Below the pieces are notes generated by a model that saw nothing but the letters and a program-made list of their open reading frames with translations, ran no database searches and was not told the origin of the DNA. Positions 25,066 through 35,114 of a DNA stretch of 64,000 nucleotides are shown here, piece after piece. Both the position numbers and the translations under genes were made by a program. The stretch is from positions 1,798,001 through 1,862,000 of the forward strand of contig NZ_CP139368.1 of assembly GCF_034120055.1 (NCBI RefSeq). The letters run 5' to 3'. The stretch comes from Microbacterium rhizosphaerae (GTDB lineage Bacteria; Actinomycetota; Actinomycetes; Actinomycetales; Microbacteriaceae). Every line of letters begins with the position of its first letter. Positions within the stretch are counted from its first letter, which is position 1.

Positions 25066-26124
25066 ATGGCGGAAGAGGATCAGGCGCTGACGCCGCTCGC
25101 CGCGCTCGAGGAGATCGCGTTCCTCCTCGAGCGCGAGCGGGCGTCGCGCTATCGCTCGAAGGCATTCCGCGCGGCCGCGGCCGCGATCACCGGTCTGACC
25201 GACGAGCAGCTGCGGGACACCGCATCCCTCCGACGTCGCAAGGGCATCGGCGACTCGACCTTCGCGGTGATCCAGCAGGCCCTCGACGGGCAGGTGCCCG
25301 CGTATCTCGTCCAGCTGCGCGAGGCGGCCGGTGTCGAGGCGCCGACAGCGGGGGCCGGACTGCGGGCGAAACTGCGGGGCGACCTCCACAGCCACAGCGA
25401 ATGGTCCGACGGTCTCACGCCCATCGACAGCATGGTCGAGGCCGCTCGCGTCCTGGGGCACGAGTACGTCGCCCTCACCGACCACTCGCCTCGGCTGCGG
25501 GTCGCGAACGGGCTGTCGGTGGAACGGCTGCAGGAGCAGCGGGAGGTCGTCGCCGGCATCAATGCGTCATCGCCGGCGGGCTTCACGCTTCTGACCGGCA
25601 TCGAGGTGGACATCCTCGAGGACGGCGGGTTGGATCAGACCCCGGAGATGCTCGACGCGCTCGACGTCGTCGTCGCGTCGGCGCATTCGAAGCTGCGGAT
25701 GGAGCGCGCTCCCATGACGCGCAGGCTGGTGGCCGCGGCATCCAGTCCGCACGTCGACGTCCTGGGCCACGTGACCGGCCGGCTCGTCGAGGGCAGCCGC
25801 GGCACGCGCCCGCAGTCGACGTTCGATGCCCGCGCGGTCTTCGAGTCGTGCGCGGCGCACGGTGTGGCGGTGGAGATCAACTCGCGCCCGGAGCGGCAGG
25901 ATCCGCCGGATGAGCTGATCGCGCTCGCGCTCGAGCTCGGGTGCCTGTTCTCCATCGACTCGGATGCGCATGCCCCCGGTCAGCTCTCTTTGATCGACCA
26001 CGGCGCCGCCCGCGCGGTGAAGCTGGGGGTGCCGCCGGAGCGCATCGTCACGACCTGGCCGCTCGACCGGCTGCGGGCCTGGACGGCACGCCCGCGCGAT
26101 GCAGGCGGCTCAGAGGGATTCTGA
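25066..26124 (+). CDS. PHP-domain phosphoesterase with N-terminal HhH region (PolX-like)
   Basis: A 352-residue protein with two parts. Residues 1-95 resemble the 8-kDa and helix-hairpin-helix regions of polymerase beta/PolX (ALEEIAFLLERERASRYRSKAFR; RRRKGIGDSTFAVIQQAL). Residues 105-335 form a PHP metal-dependent phosphoesterase with DLHSHSEWSDG, ALTDHSPRL, GIEVDIL, SAHSK, HVDVLGHVTGR and SIDSDAHAPGQL, so the metal ligands look complete. The nucleotidyltransferase palm and fingers of PolX are absent. A DNA-linked phosphatase or nuclease role is inferred, not shown. Confidence 0.85.
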   Translation: MAEEDQALTPLAALEEIAFLLERERASRYRSKAFRAAAAAITGLTDEQLRDTASLRRRKGIGDSTFAVIQQALDGQVPAYLVQLREAAGVEAPTAGAGLRAKLRGDLHSHSEWSDGLTPIDSMVEAARVLGHEYVALTDHSPRLRVANGLSVERLQEQREVVAGINASSPAGFTLLTGIEVDILEDGGLDQTPEMLDALDVVVASAHSKLRMERAPMTRRLVAAASSPHVDVLGHVTGRLVEGSRGTRPQSTFDARAVFESCAAHGVAVEINSRPERQDPPDELIALALELGCLFSIDSDAHAPGQLSLIDHGAARAVKLGVPPERIVTTWPLDRLRAWTARPRDAGGSEGF

Positions 26125-26139
26125 ACCGCCCGCATCGGA

Positions 26140-26424
26140 TCACGCCCCCGCAGTCGAATTGGCGCGCAGGACCTCGAGGCGCTTGCGGTACTCGACCTCG
26201 TCGATGTCGCCCTGCGCGTACCGCTCGCCGAGGGTCGCCTCGGCCTGCCGGGACGGATTGCTGCGGCTCATCGCGGCGGTGCGCCAGCGACGGCCGAAGA
26301 CCGCGAACAGGATCACGAAGAGGACGATCCAGAACAGCGGGATGAAGAGGAACCACCACCCGAACCCGATCCACGGGCCGGCGAAGTGGGCGGCCGCGAG
26401 CGAGGCGGCGAGTGAGGTGGACAT
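26140..26424 (-). CDS. Small membrane protein with SHOCT domain
   Basis: A 94-residue protein with one or two hydrophobic helices (about residues 15-45, GFGWWFLFIPLFWIVLF) and a C-terminal SHOCT motif (ATLGERYAQGDIDEVEYRKRLEVLR), a short helical oligomerisation element. ATG 26424 is preceded by GAAGGGAG. It is convergent with the PHP gene 15 bp away and lies just downstream of the response regulator gene, from which a 115-bp gap separates it. Confidence 0.8.
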   Translation of the reverse strand: MSTSLAASLAAAHFAGPWIGFGWWFLFIPLFWIVLFVILFAVFGRRWRTAAMSRSNPSRQAEATLGERYAQGDIDEVEYRKRLEVLRANSTAGA

Positions 26425-26521
26425 GGGACTCCCTTCTCCTGCGCGGCGGTCGCTGCAGGATGCCTCCAGCCAACGCCGCCGGGAGCTGCGGCACATCGTC
26501 CGCGGGGAGTGATCTCGCCTG

Positions 26522-26533
26522 CTCCGCGCGGAG
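26522..26533 (-). terminator. Palindrome after the response regulator gene
   Basis: CTCCGCGCGGAG, a perfect 12-bp palindrome without a loop, six bases beyond the response regulator stop. It could form part of a weak terminator or an operator for the SHOCT gene. Confidence 0.25.
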
Positions 26534-26539
26534 TACGCT

Positions 26540-27193
26540 CTACTGCCAGCCGGGGGCGACGAGGCCCGACTCGTACGCGAGCACGACGAGCTGCACCCGA
26601 TCGCGGGCCTGCAGCTTCTGCATGATGCGCGAGACGTGGGTCTTCGCGGTCAGCGGTGAGAGGAACAGGCGTCCGGCGATCTCGTCGTTGGTGAGGCCCT
26701 GGGCGACCAGCCGCAGTACCTCCGTCTCACGGTCGGTGAGCCCCACGGGTGCGGGAGAGACCCGCAGGCCGGTCGCCGCGCGGCTGAGGAGCGTGCGGGT
26801 CACGCTCGGCGAGAGCAGCGCATCGCCCTGCGCGACCACCCGGACGGACCGGATGAGATCGACCGGCTCGGTGTCCTTGACGAGGAAGCCGGATGCGCCG
26901 GCCCGGATCGCACGGGCGACGTACTCGTCGAGCTCGAACGTCGTCACGATGACGACCCGCACGCCCTGGAGCGCCGCATCCGCGGCGATCTGCTCGGTGG
27001 CCCAGAGTCCGTCGCCGTCCGGCATGCGGATGTCGACGAGGGCCACGTCGACCTGGGTCTCGTGCAACGCGCGCAACAGCTCCTCGCCGCCGGATGCCTC
27101 GGCCACGACCTCGATGTCGGGCTCGGCATCCAGGAGCGCCCGGAATCCGGCGCGCACGAGCTGGTGGTCGTCGGCCAGGGCGACGCGGATCAT
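26540..27193 (-). CDS. NarL/LuxR-family response regulator
   Basis: A 217-residue transcription factor of a two-component pair. The receiver domain (residues 1-120) has the acidic pocket Asp8-Asp9, phosphoacceptor Asp54 in LVDIRMP, and a conserved lysine in FLVKD. The C-terminal LuxR helix-turn-helix reads LTDRETEVLRLVAQGLTNDEIAGRLFLS. ATG 27193 overlaps the kinase stop by 4 bp (ATGA), so the two are translationally coupled. The regulon is unknown; no adjacent transporter or effector gene points to one. Confidence 0.93.
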   Translation of the reverse strand: MIRVALADDHQLVRAGFRALLDAEPDIEVVAEASGGEELLRALHETQVDVALVDIRMPDGDGLWATEQIAADAALQGVRVVIVTTFELDEYVARAIRAGASGFLVKDTEPVDLIRSVRVVAQGDALLSPSVTRTLLSRAATGLRVSPAPVGLTDRETEVLRLVAQGLTNDEIAGRLFLSPLTAKTHVSRIMQKLQARDRVQLVVLAYESGLVAPGWQ

Positions 27194-28362
27194 GACACGC
27201 CGTTCCAGGGGAGCCGCGCGGTGACGACCGTGCCCCCGCGCGCGCCCTCCGTCAGCTGCGCGGTGCCGTCGAGCAGGGCTGCGCGCTCGCGGATGCCGCG
27301 GATGCCGGCGCCCTCCGTGGCGTCCTGCATTCCCATGCCGTCGTCGGCGACGGTGACGACGAGGTCGTCTCCTTCGCGCTGGAGCGTGATCGTCGCCGTC
27401 GACGCGGCGCTGTGCCGCACGACGTTCGTCAGCGCCTCCTGTGCGATGCGGTAGGCCGTCGTCTGGACGGTCGAGGGCGGGAGGTCGCCGGCGAGTCGAT
27501 CGTCGAGCTCCACGGTGAGGCCGAGACCCGTGCGCTGCGCGGCGAGTCGCTCGAGATCGGGCAGCTGGGGGGCGGGCGTCAGCGGCGCCGTCTGCGGGAA
27601 CCGCTCGTCGCCGCGCAGGAACGACAGGACGCCGCGGACCTCGTCGAGGCCGGTTGCGCTCAGCCCGCGGATGTTGGCCAGGGCCTCGCGGGCCTTCTCC
27701 GGCTCCCGGTCGAAGAGGTGCAGACCCATGCCGGCCTGGACGGAGATCTGACTGAGGGAATGCGCGAGCACGTCGTGCAGCTCGCGTGCGATGCGCTCGC
27801 GCTCCTCGCGCTCCGTCGTGCGACGGCGTTCCGCGAGCTGGGCCCGGTAGGCGTCGGCGCGGTCGCTGCGCCGGCGGATGCCCTCTCCGATGCCGAAGCA
27901 CAGCGCCAGGACGGCGGTCGTCCCGACGACGCGCAGCGGATGCCAGTCGATGCCGACGGCGGCGCCGACGCCGACCGCGATGAGCCAGCCCGCACCGACC
28001 GCGATGAGAGCCCACGCGCGGGCTCTGCGCACGACCGCGCCGACGATCGCGAAGGCGACGGAGATGTACGGCGGCCCCCAGGACGGCGGAATGAAGACCG
28101 CGGTGACGGCCAGTGCGGTCACCACCGCGACGGTGGGCCCGGGGAACGCACGCGCCGCGAGGAGCACGAGGGCGGATGCCGTCGCCAGTGCGATGCTCGC
28201 CGCTGCCGCGAGCGGGCGGGTATGCGAGAAGACTGCGATGATGATGGTCGGGGGCACCTGGATGAGCAGGGCCAGGAAGACGGGGACGTACAGCGTCACT
28301 CCGGGCGGCGGACGGAACCGGCCGGTCCCCGCGGTCTCGTGGGTCCAGGCGGCATCCGGCAT
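27190..28362 (-). CDS. NarL-type sensor histidine kinase
   Basis: A 390-residue kinase partner of the downstream regulator. The N-terminal part (about residues 20-165) contains five to six hydrophobic helices with no extracellular sensor domain, so it may sense membrane state. The HisKA_3 dimerisation domain contains the phosphorylated histidine in ARELHDVLAHSLSQ, and the ATPase domain has AQEALTNVVRHS, VADDGMGM and GIRGIRERAALLDG. A TAGCAT hexamer ends 7 bp before ATG 28362, suggesting a leaderless message. Confidence 0.92.
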   Translation of the reverse strand: MPDAAWTHETAGTGRFRPPPGVTLYVPVFLALLIQVPPTIIIAVFSHTRPLAAAASIALATASALVLLAARAFPGPTVAVVTALAVTAVFIPPSWGPPYISVAFAIVGAVVRRARAWALIAVGAGWLIAVGVGAAVGIDWHPLRVVGTTAVLALCFGIGEGIRRRSDRADAYRAQLAERRRTTEREERERIARELHDVLAHSLSQISVQAGMGLHLFDREPEKAREALANIRGLSATGLDEVRGVLSFLRGDERFPQTAPLTPAPQLPDLERLAAQRTGLGLTVELDDRLAGDLPPSTVQTTAYRIAQEALTNVVRHSAASTATITLQREGDDLVVTVADDGMGMQDATEGAGIRGIRERAALLDGTAQLTEGARGGTVVTARLPWNGVS

Positions 28363-28369
28363 GCGCTCG

Positions 28370-28375
28370 ATGCTA
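28370..28375 (-). promoter_or_regulatory. -10 element of leaderless sensor kinase promoter
   Basis: TAGCAT on the minus strand, ending 7 bp before the kinase ATG. Confidence 0.5.
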
Positions 28376-28420
28376 CGCCCGGCTTTCCGAGCGTTCGCCG
28401 TGCCCGCGGAGGCAACGCCG

Positions 28421-29383
28421 CTACTCCCGCGGGAGTACCGGCGTCTCGTCGGCGATGCCCGCAACGCCGGCGAAGGCGTCGAGCAGCCGTGCCAGGGCGG
28501 AGCCGAAGCCGCCGCGCTCGGCGAGGGCAGCGGCGTCCCTCCGCTCCTGGGCGTCGAGCGCCCGGATGCGGGCGTCGGGCACGTCGAGGTCGAGGTCGCG
28601 GACCACGCCGACGACGGTCGGTGCGACCTCGAGGTAGGGGAGGGAGGCGCGGATCTTCGCCTGGATGCCCGCGGACATGCCGGTGCCCGCCTCCGCCGCG
28701 GCGATGATGCCGGCGAGGTCGCCGTGGGCGTTGAGCAGGGTGGCCGCAGACTTCTCACCGACGCCGGGGACGCCGGGAAGGCCGTCGGAGGTGTCGCCCC
28801 GCAGCGTCGCGAAGTCCGCGTACTGCGAGGCATGCACTCCGTACTTGGTGAGCACGACGGCGTCGGTCACGTTCTCGAGGTTGCTCATGCCGCGTGCGGT
28901 GTAGACGATCCGCACGTCGCGCTCGTCATCCACCAGCTGGAACAGGTCGCGGTCGCCCGTCACCACGTCCACCGGCAGGGTGGAGCGGGTCGCGAGCGTG
29001 CCGATGACGTCGTCCGCCTCGTGCTCGGCGGCTCCGACGATCGCGATCCCCGCGGCGGTCAGAGCCTCGCGGATGCGGGGGACCTGCGCCACGAGCGGAT
29101 CGGGGACCTCCTCCACATCGGGTCCGACCTCGACGACCTCGACGACGCGGTGCGCCTTGTAGCTGGGGATGAGGTCGACCCGCCACTGCGGCCGCCAGTC
29201 GTCGTCCCAGCATGCGACGAGGTGCGTCGGCTCGTACAGGGTCACGAGCTTCGCGATGATGTCCAGGAAGCCGCGCACGGCGTTCACGGGCGTGCCGTCG
29301 GGCGCCTTCACCGTGTCGGGGACGCCGTAGAAGGCGCGGAAGTAGAGTGACGCGGAGTCGAGCAGCATGAGGCGTTCGGCCAT
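28421..29383 (-). CDS. Stand-alone 5'-3' exonuclease (PolA N-terminal domain type)
   Basis: A 320-residue flap/5'-3' exonuclease homologous to the N-terminal domain of DNA polymerase I but without polymerase domains. It opens with LLDSASLYFRAFYGVPDTV, has the metal-binding acidic clusters EADDVIGTLATR and VTGDRDLFQLVDD, LRGDTSDGLPGVPGVG for the helix-hairpin-helix, and a helical C-terminus. Such proteins process RNA primers or branched DNA; full-length PolA is presumably elsewhere. The ATG 29383 is preceded at 6 bp by CAAGAT, a weaker version of the leaderless -10. Confidence 0.92.
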   Translation of the reverse strand: MAERLMLLDSASLYFRAFYGVPDTVKAPDGTPVNAVRGFLDIIAKLVTLYEPTHLVACWDDDWRPQWRVDLIPSYKAHRVVEVVEVGPDVEEVPDPLVAQVPRIREALTAAGIAIVGAAEHEADDVIGTLATRSTLPVDVVTGDRDLFQLVDDERDVRIVYTARGMSNLENVTDAVVLTKYGVHASQYADFATLRGDTSDGLPGVPGVGEKSAATLLNAHGDLAGIIAAAEAGTGMSAGIQAKIRASLPYLEVAPTVVGVVRDLDLDVPDARIRALDAQERRDAAALAERGGFGSALARLLDAFAGVAGIADETPVLPRE

Positions 29384-29411
29384 GCCGTCATCTTGGCATG
29401 CGCCCTCGACA

Positions 29412-29417
29412 TAAGGT
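29412..29417 (+). promoter_or_regulatory. -10 element of leaderless promoter
   Basis: TAAGGT ends 6 bp before the ATG of the YchJ-family gene; no ribosome site is present. Confidence 0.5.
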
Positions 29418-29423
29418 CGGTGC

Positions 29424-29834
29424 ATGTCCTTCGGAGCCCGGTTCGCCGCTCCCGCGCCCGGCGACGCGTGTCCGTGCGGCAGCGGGGAGGCGTTCGACGC
29501 GTGCTGCGGTCCGCTGCTCGCGGGGCAGCCGGCGCCCACGGCCGAGCGGCTCATGCGGTCGCGCTACACGGCGTTCGCGACGGGGGATGTCGACCACCTC
29601 GCTCGCACGTGGCATCCGCGTACCCGGCCGACGCAGCTCGACCTCGATCCAGACCAGCGGTGGACGGGCCTGCGCATCCTCACGACCGTCGCCGGCGGCG
29701 AAGACGACGCGGACGGGATCGTCGCCTTCGAGGCCTCGTGGGCCGAAGGCGGCGAACGGGGGACGCTGCGGGAGCGCAGTCGCTTCTCTCGCAGGGGCGG
29801 GCGCTGGGTCTACGTCGACGGCGACGTCGGGTAG
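29424..29834 (+). CDS. YchJ/UPF0225 family SEC-C motif protein
   Basis: A 136-residue protein. It starts with a zinc-binding SEC-C-like motif (CPCGSGEAFDACCGPLL, about residues 12-28), followed by an NTF2-like fold with the family signature SRYTAFATGDVDHLARTWHP. Members are conserved but unassigned; metal binding is the only confident property. It lies between the divergent exonuclease and mnmA, 36 bp from the latter. Confidence 0.88.
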   Translation: MSFGARFAAPAPGDACPCGSGEAFDACCGPLLAGQPAPTAERLMRSRYTAFATGDVDHLARTWHPRTRPTQLDLDPDQRWTGLRILTTVAGGEDDADGIVAFEASWAEGGERGTLRERSRFSRRGGRWVYVDGDVG

Positions 29835-29858
29835 GGCCTGCTGTCAGGAGGGCGCTCG

Positions 29859-29864
29859 TAGACT
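29859..29864 (+). promoter_or_regulatory. -10 element of leaderless mnmA promoter
   Basis: TAGACT ends 6 bp before the mnmA ATG. Confidence 0.6.
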
Positions 29865-29870
29865 GAGGGC

Positions 29871-30983
29871 ATGAGGATCCTGGCGGCGATGAGCGGCGGT
29901 GTCGATTCCGCCGTCGCGGCCGCGCGGGCCGTCGAGGCGGGACACGACGTCGTCGGCGTGCACCTCGCGCTGTCGCGCGCGGGCGGGACGCTGCGCACCG
30001 GCAGCCGCGGCTGCTGCACGATCGAGGACGCGATGGACGCCCGTCGCGCCGCCGACCGCCTCGGCATCCCCTTCTATGTGTGGGACTTCTCGGAGCGCTT
30101 CCGCGATGACGTCATCGAGGATTTCGTCTCCGAGTACAAGGCCGGCCGCACGCCCAACCCCTGCATGCGCTGCAACGAGCGCATCAAGTTCGCGGCGCTC
30201 CTCGAGCGTGCGGTCGAGCTCGGCTTCGACGCCGTCTGCACCGGCCACTACGCCTCGCTCGTGGAGACGCCGGACGGCCTCGAGTTGCACCGCGCGTCGG
30301 ACGCCGCGAAGGACCAGTCGTACGTCCTCGGCGTGCTGACCGCCGAGCAGCTCGCACACACCTACTTCCCACTCGGAGCGACGCCGTCCAAGGCCCTCGT
30401 CCGCGCGGAGGCCGAGTCGCGCGGCCTGTCGGTGGCGCACAAGCCGGACAGCCACGACATCTGCTTCATCCCGGACGGCGACACGCGCGGGTGGCTCGCC
30501 GAGAGGGTGGGCGCCGAGACGGGCGACATCGTGGATGCGTCGGGGGCCGTCGTCGGCTCACACGACGGCGCGCACGCCTACACGGTGGGACAGCGACGCG
30601 GACTGCGCCTCGGCGTGCCGGCTCCGGACGGCAAGCCGCGGTTCGTGCTCGAGGTGCGACCGGTGACGAACACCGTGGTCGTCGGTCCCAAGGATGCACT
30701 CGCGATCGGCGAGATCTCCGGGGAGCGCTTCAGCTGGGCCGGACGCGCGCCGGAGGCGGCCGAGTTGAGGTGCGACGTGCAGATCCGCGCGCACGCCGAT
30801 CCCGTCCCGGCACGGGCGGAGGTTCGCGACGGGTCCGTAACCGTGTGGCCCGAGACCCCGTTCGAGGGAGTCGCGCCCGGCCAGACCGCTGTGCTCTACG
30901 ACGGCACGCGCGTGGTCGGCCAGTTCACCATCGACCGGACGGTCTCGGCCCTCCCCGCGGCGACCCTGTCCGCCGGCGTGTGA
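29871..30983 (+). CDS. mnmA: tRNA-specific 2-thiouridylase MnmA
   Basis: Adds the 2-thio group to uridine 34 of tRNA-Lys, -Glu and -Gln using ATP and sulfur relayed from a cysteine desulfurase. The 370-residue protein has the PP-loop [11 protein letters not shown] at residues 4-14, the catalytic cysteine in [12 protein letters not shown], and the second active cysteine in [11 protein letters not shown], followed by the beta-barrel domain ([14 protein letters not shown]). In many genomes an iscS gene precedes it; here the neighbours are the YchJ gene and ligA. Confidence 0.96.
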   Translation: MRILAAMSGGVDSAVAAARAVEAGHDVVGVHLALSRAGGTLRTGSRGCCTIEDAMDARRAADRLGIPFYVWDFSERFRDDVIEDFVSEYKAGRTPNPCMRCNERIKFAALLERAVELGFDAVCTGHYASLVETPDGLELHRASDAAKDQSYVLGVLTAEQLAHTYFPLGATPSKALVRAEAESRGLSVAHKPDSHDICFIPDGDTRGWLAERVGAETGDIVDASGAVVGSHDGAHAYTVGQRRGLRLGVPAPDGKPRFVLEVRPVTNTVVVGPKDALAIGEISGERFSWAGRAPEAAELRCDVQIRAHADPVPARAEVRDGSVTVWPETPFEGVAPGQTAVLYDGTRVVGQFTIDRTVSALPAATLSAGV

Positions 30984-31013
30984 GGCGCCCGCATCCCTGT
31001 CGGTGCCCGCTCC

Positions 31014-33347
<2,334 letters not shown>

Positions 33348-33357
33348 GAGGTCGCCG

Positions 33358-35061
33358 TCAGGAGCCGGTGGTCAGCTGCAGCAGTGATTCCCGCACCTGG
33401 CGGCGCAGCACCTTGCCGATGAGCGAGGTCGGCAGCTCGTCGACGACGAAGATGCGGCGCGGCACCTTGTACGGGGTCAGGATGCTGCGGGCGAAGGCGC
33501 GGATCGCCTCGACGTCGGGTTCGCCGACGCCGGGGGCGAGGACCACGGCCGCGACGACCTCCTCGCCGGAGCGCTCGCTCGGCAAGCCCACGACCGCGGC
33601 ATCCTCGACATCCGGATGCTGGCGCAAGACGTTCTCGACCTCGGTCGGCGCGACGTTGAAGCCGCCCGTGATGATGAGCTCCTTGATACGGTCGACGATC
33701 CGGACGAAACCGGCCTCGTCGATCGTCACGATGTCGCCGGTGCGGTACCAGCCGTCCGTGAACGAGGCCTCGGTCTCCTCCGGCTTGCCGTAGTAGCCGC
33801 CGAAAACCTGCGGTCCGCGCACCACGAGTTCGCCGGGGGCGCCGGGTGCGACATCCTTCGTCGGCTCGTCGGGGTCGACGACCCGGCACTCCGTGCCGGG
33901 CAGCGGCAGGCCGACGGTGCCCGGCACCCGGTTGTCAGCCACCGGGTTGGCCATCAGAACCGGCGAGCACTCGGAGAGGCCGTAGCCCTCGACGAGGTAG
34001 CCGCCGGTGGCGGCTTCGAACGGGACGACGAGCTCATGCGGCAGCGCCATGGCACCCGAGATCGCGACCTCGGTGCCCCGCAGCGACACGCCCTGCTCCT
34101 GCGCAGCCCGGAGGAGGCGCTCGGCGATCGGCGGCACCAGGGGGAGGAAGGTCGCCGGATGCTTCTTGGTCACGGCAAGGACCATGTCCGGATCGAACCG
34201 CGGGAAGAGCACGAGCCGCGCACCCATCGACATTGCGAACGTCAGGCACAGGGTGAGTCCGTAGGCGTGGAACATCGGCAGGACCGCGTAGACGACGCAT
34301 CCGTTGCCCCGCACGATCTGGGGAACCCACGCGCGTGCCTGCGCGGCGTTGGAGAGCAGGTTCCGGTGGGTGAGCGCCGCGCCCTTCGGGGTTCCCGTCG
34401 TGCCGCTCGTGTACTGGATGATCGCGAGGTCGTCGGTGGCGGGCTTCGGATGCGTCGCCGGCAGCGGGTCGGAGCGGAGCAGCGTCTCCCATTCGACCGT
34501 TCCCGAGACCCTCTCGTGGAGTGCCGCCCGCGACTCGCGCGCCTTGGCGATCGGCAGGCGCAGGGCCAGGCGCGTGCCGAACGGCATCGCCGTGGTGACG
34601 TCGACCGAGATGAGGTTAGTGACGGCGAGATCCGCGGGGAAGTCCTGGACGGACTTGACGACCTTGCTCCAGACGATCGCGGTCTTGGCGCCGTGGTCCT
34701 CGAACTGCTTGCGCAGCTCGCGCGGAGTGTAGAGCGGATTGTGCTCGATCACGATGGCGCCGAGGCGCAGGATCGCGTAGAACGCGACGATGTGCTGCGG
34801 GCAGTTGGGCAGCACGATCGCGACCGTGTCGCCATGGCCGACGCCGAGAGCGCGCAGTCCCGCTGCGGCCCGGTCGATCTGCTCCTGCATGCGGCGGTAT
34901 GTCGTCTCGGCGCCGAAGAACTGCAGGGCCGGCGCATCCGGATAGTCGCGGACGGATGCGGCGACGATGTCGATGAGCGAGCCGGAGACGGGCTCCAGGT
35001 CGGCGGGGACGCCGTCGGCGTAGCTGGCGATCCATGGCCGGGGCGGGTCGTAGTCGGTCAC
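33358..35061 (-). CDS. fadD: Long-chain fatty-acid-CoA ligase
   Basis: Activates long-chain fatty acids to acyl-CoA through an acyl-adenylate. The 567-residue ANL enzyme has the ATP loop YTSGTTGTPKGAALTHRN, the adenine motif YGLSECSP, the aspartate motif YRTGDI, and the C-terminal catalytic lysine region ELPTSLIGKVLRR. A TAGGCT hexamer ends 6 bp before GTG 35061. Its stop is 10 bp from the convergent ligA stop. Chain-length preference cannot be read directly; the thioesterase TesB encoded at 54669 could act on the same pool. Confidence 0.93.
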   Translation of the reverse strand: MTDYDPPRPWIASYADGVPADLEPVSGSLIDIVAASVRDYPDAPALQFFGAETTYRRMQEQIDRAAAGLRALGVGHGDTVAIVLPNCPQHIVAFYAILRLGAIVIEHNPLYTPRELRKQFEDHGAKTAIVWSKVVKSVQDFPADLAVTNLISVDVTTAMPFGTRLALRLPIAKARESRAALHERVSGTVEWETLLRSDPLPATHPKPATDDLAIIQYTSGTTGTPKGAALTHRNLLSNAAQARAWVPQIVRGNGCVVYAVLPMFHAYGLTLCLTFAMSMGARLVLFPRFDPDMVLAVTKKHPATFLPLVPPIAERLLRAAQEQGVSLRGTEVAISGAMALPHELVVPFEAATGGYLVEGYGLSECSPVLMANPVADNRVPGTVGLPLPGTECRVVDPDEPTKDVAPGAPGELVVRGPQVFGGYYGKPEETEASFTDGWYRTGDIVTIDEAGFVRIVDRIKELIITGGFNVAPTEVENVLRQHPDVEDAAVVGLPSERSGEEVVAAVVLAPGVGEPDVEAIRAFARSILTPYKVPRRIFVVDELPTSLIGKVLRRQVRESLLQLTTGS

Positions 35062-35067
35062 GCGCTC

Positions 35068-35073
35068 AGCCTA
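35068..35073 (-). promoter_or_regulatory. -10 element of leaderless fadD promoter
   Basis: TAGGCT on the minus strand, ending 6 bp before the fadD GTG. Confidence 0.55.
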
Positions 35074-35114
35074 CGGGTCGGTCAGGGTTGCGGTGAGGGT
35101 GCCGTCTGTCGACC

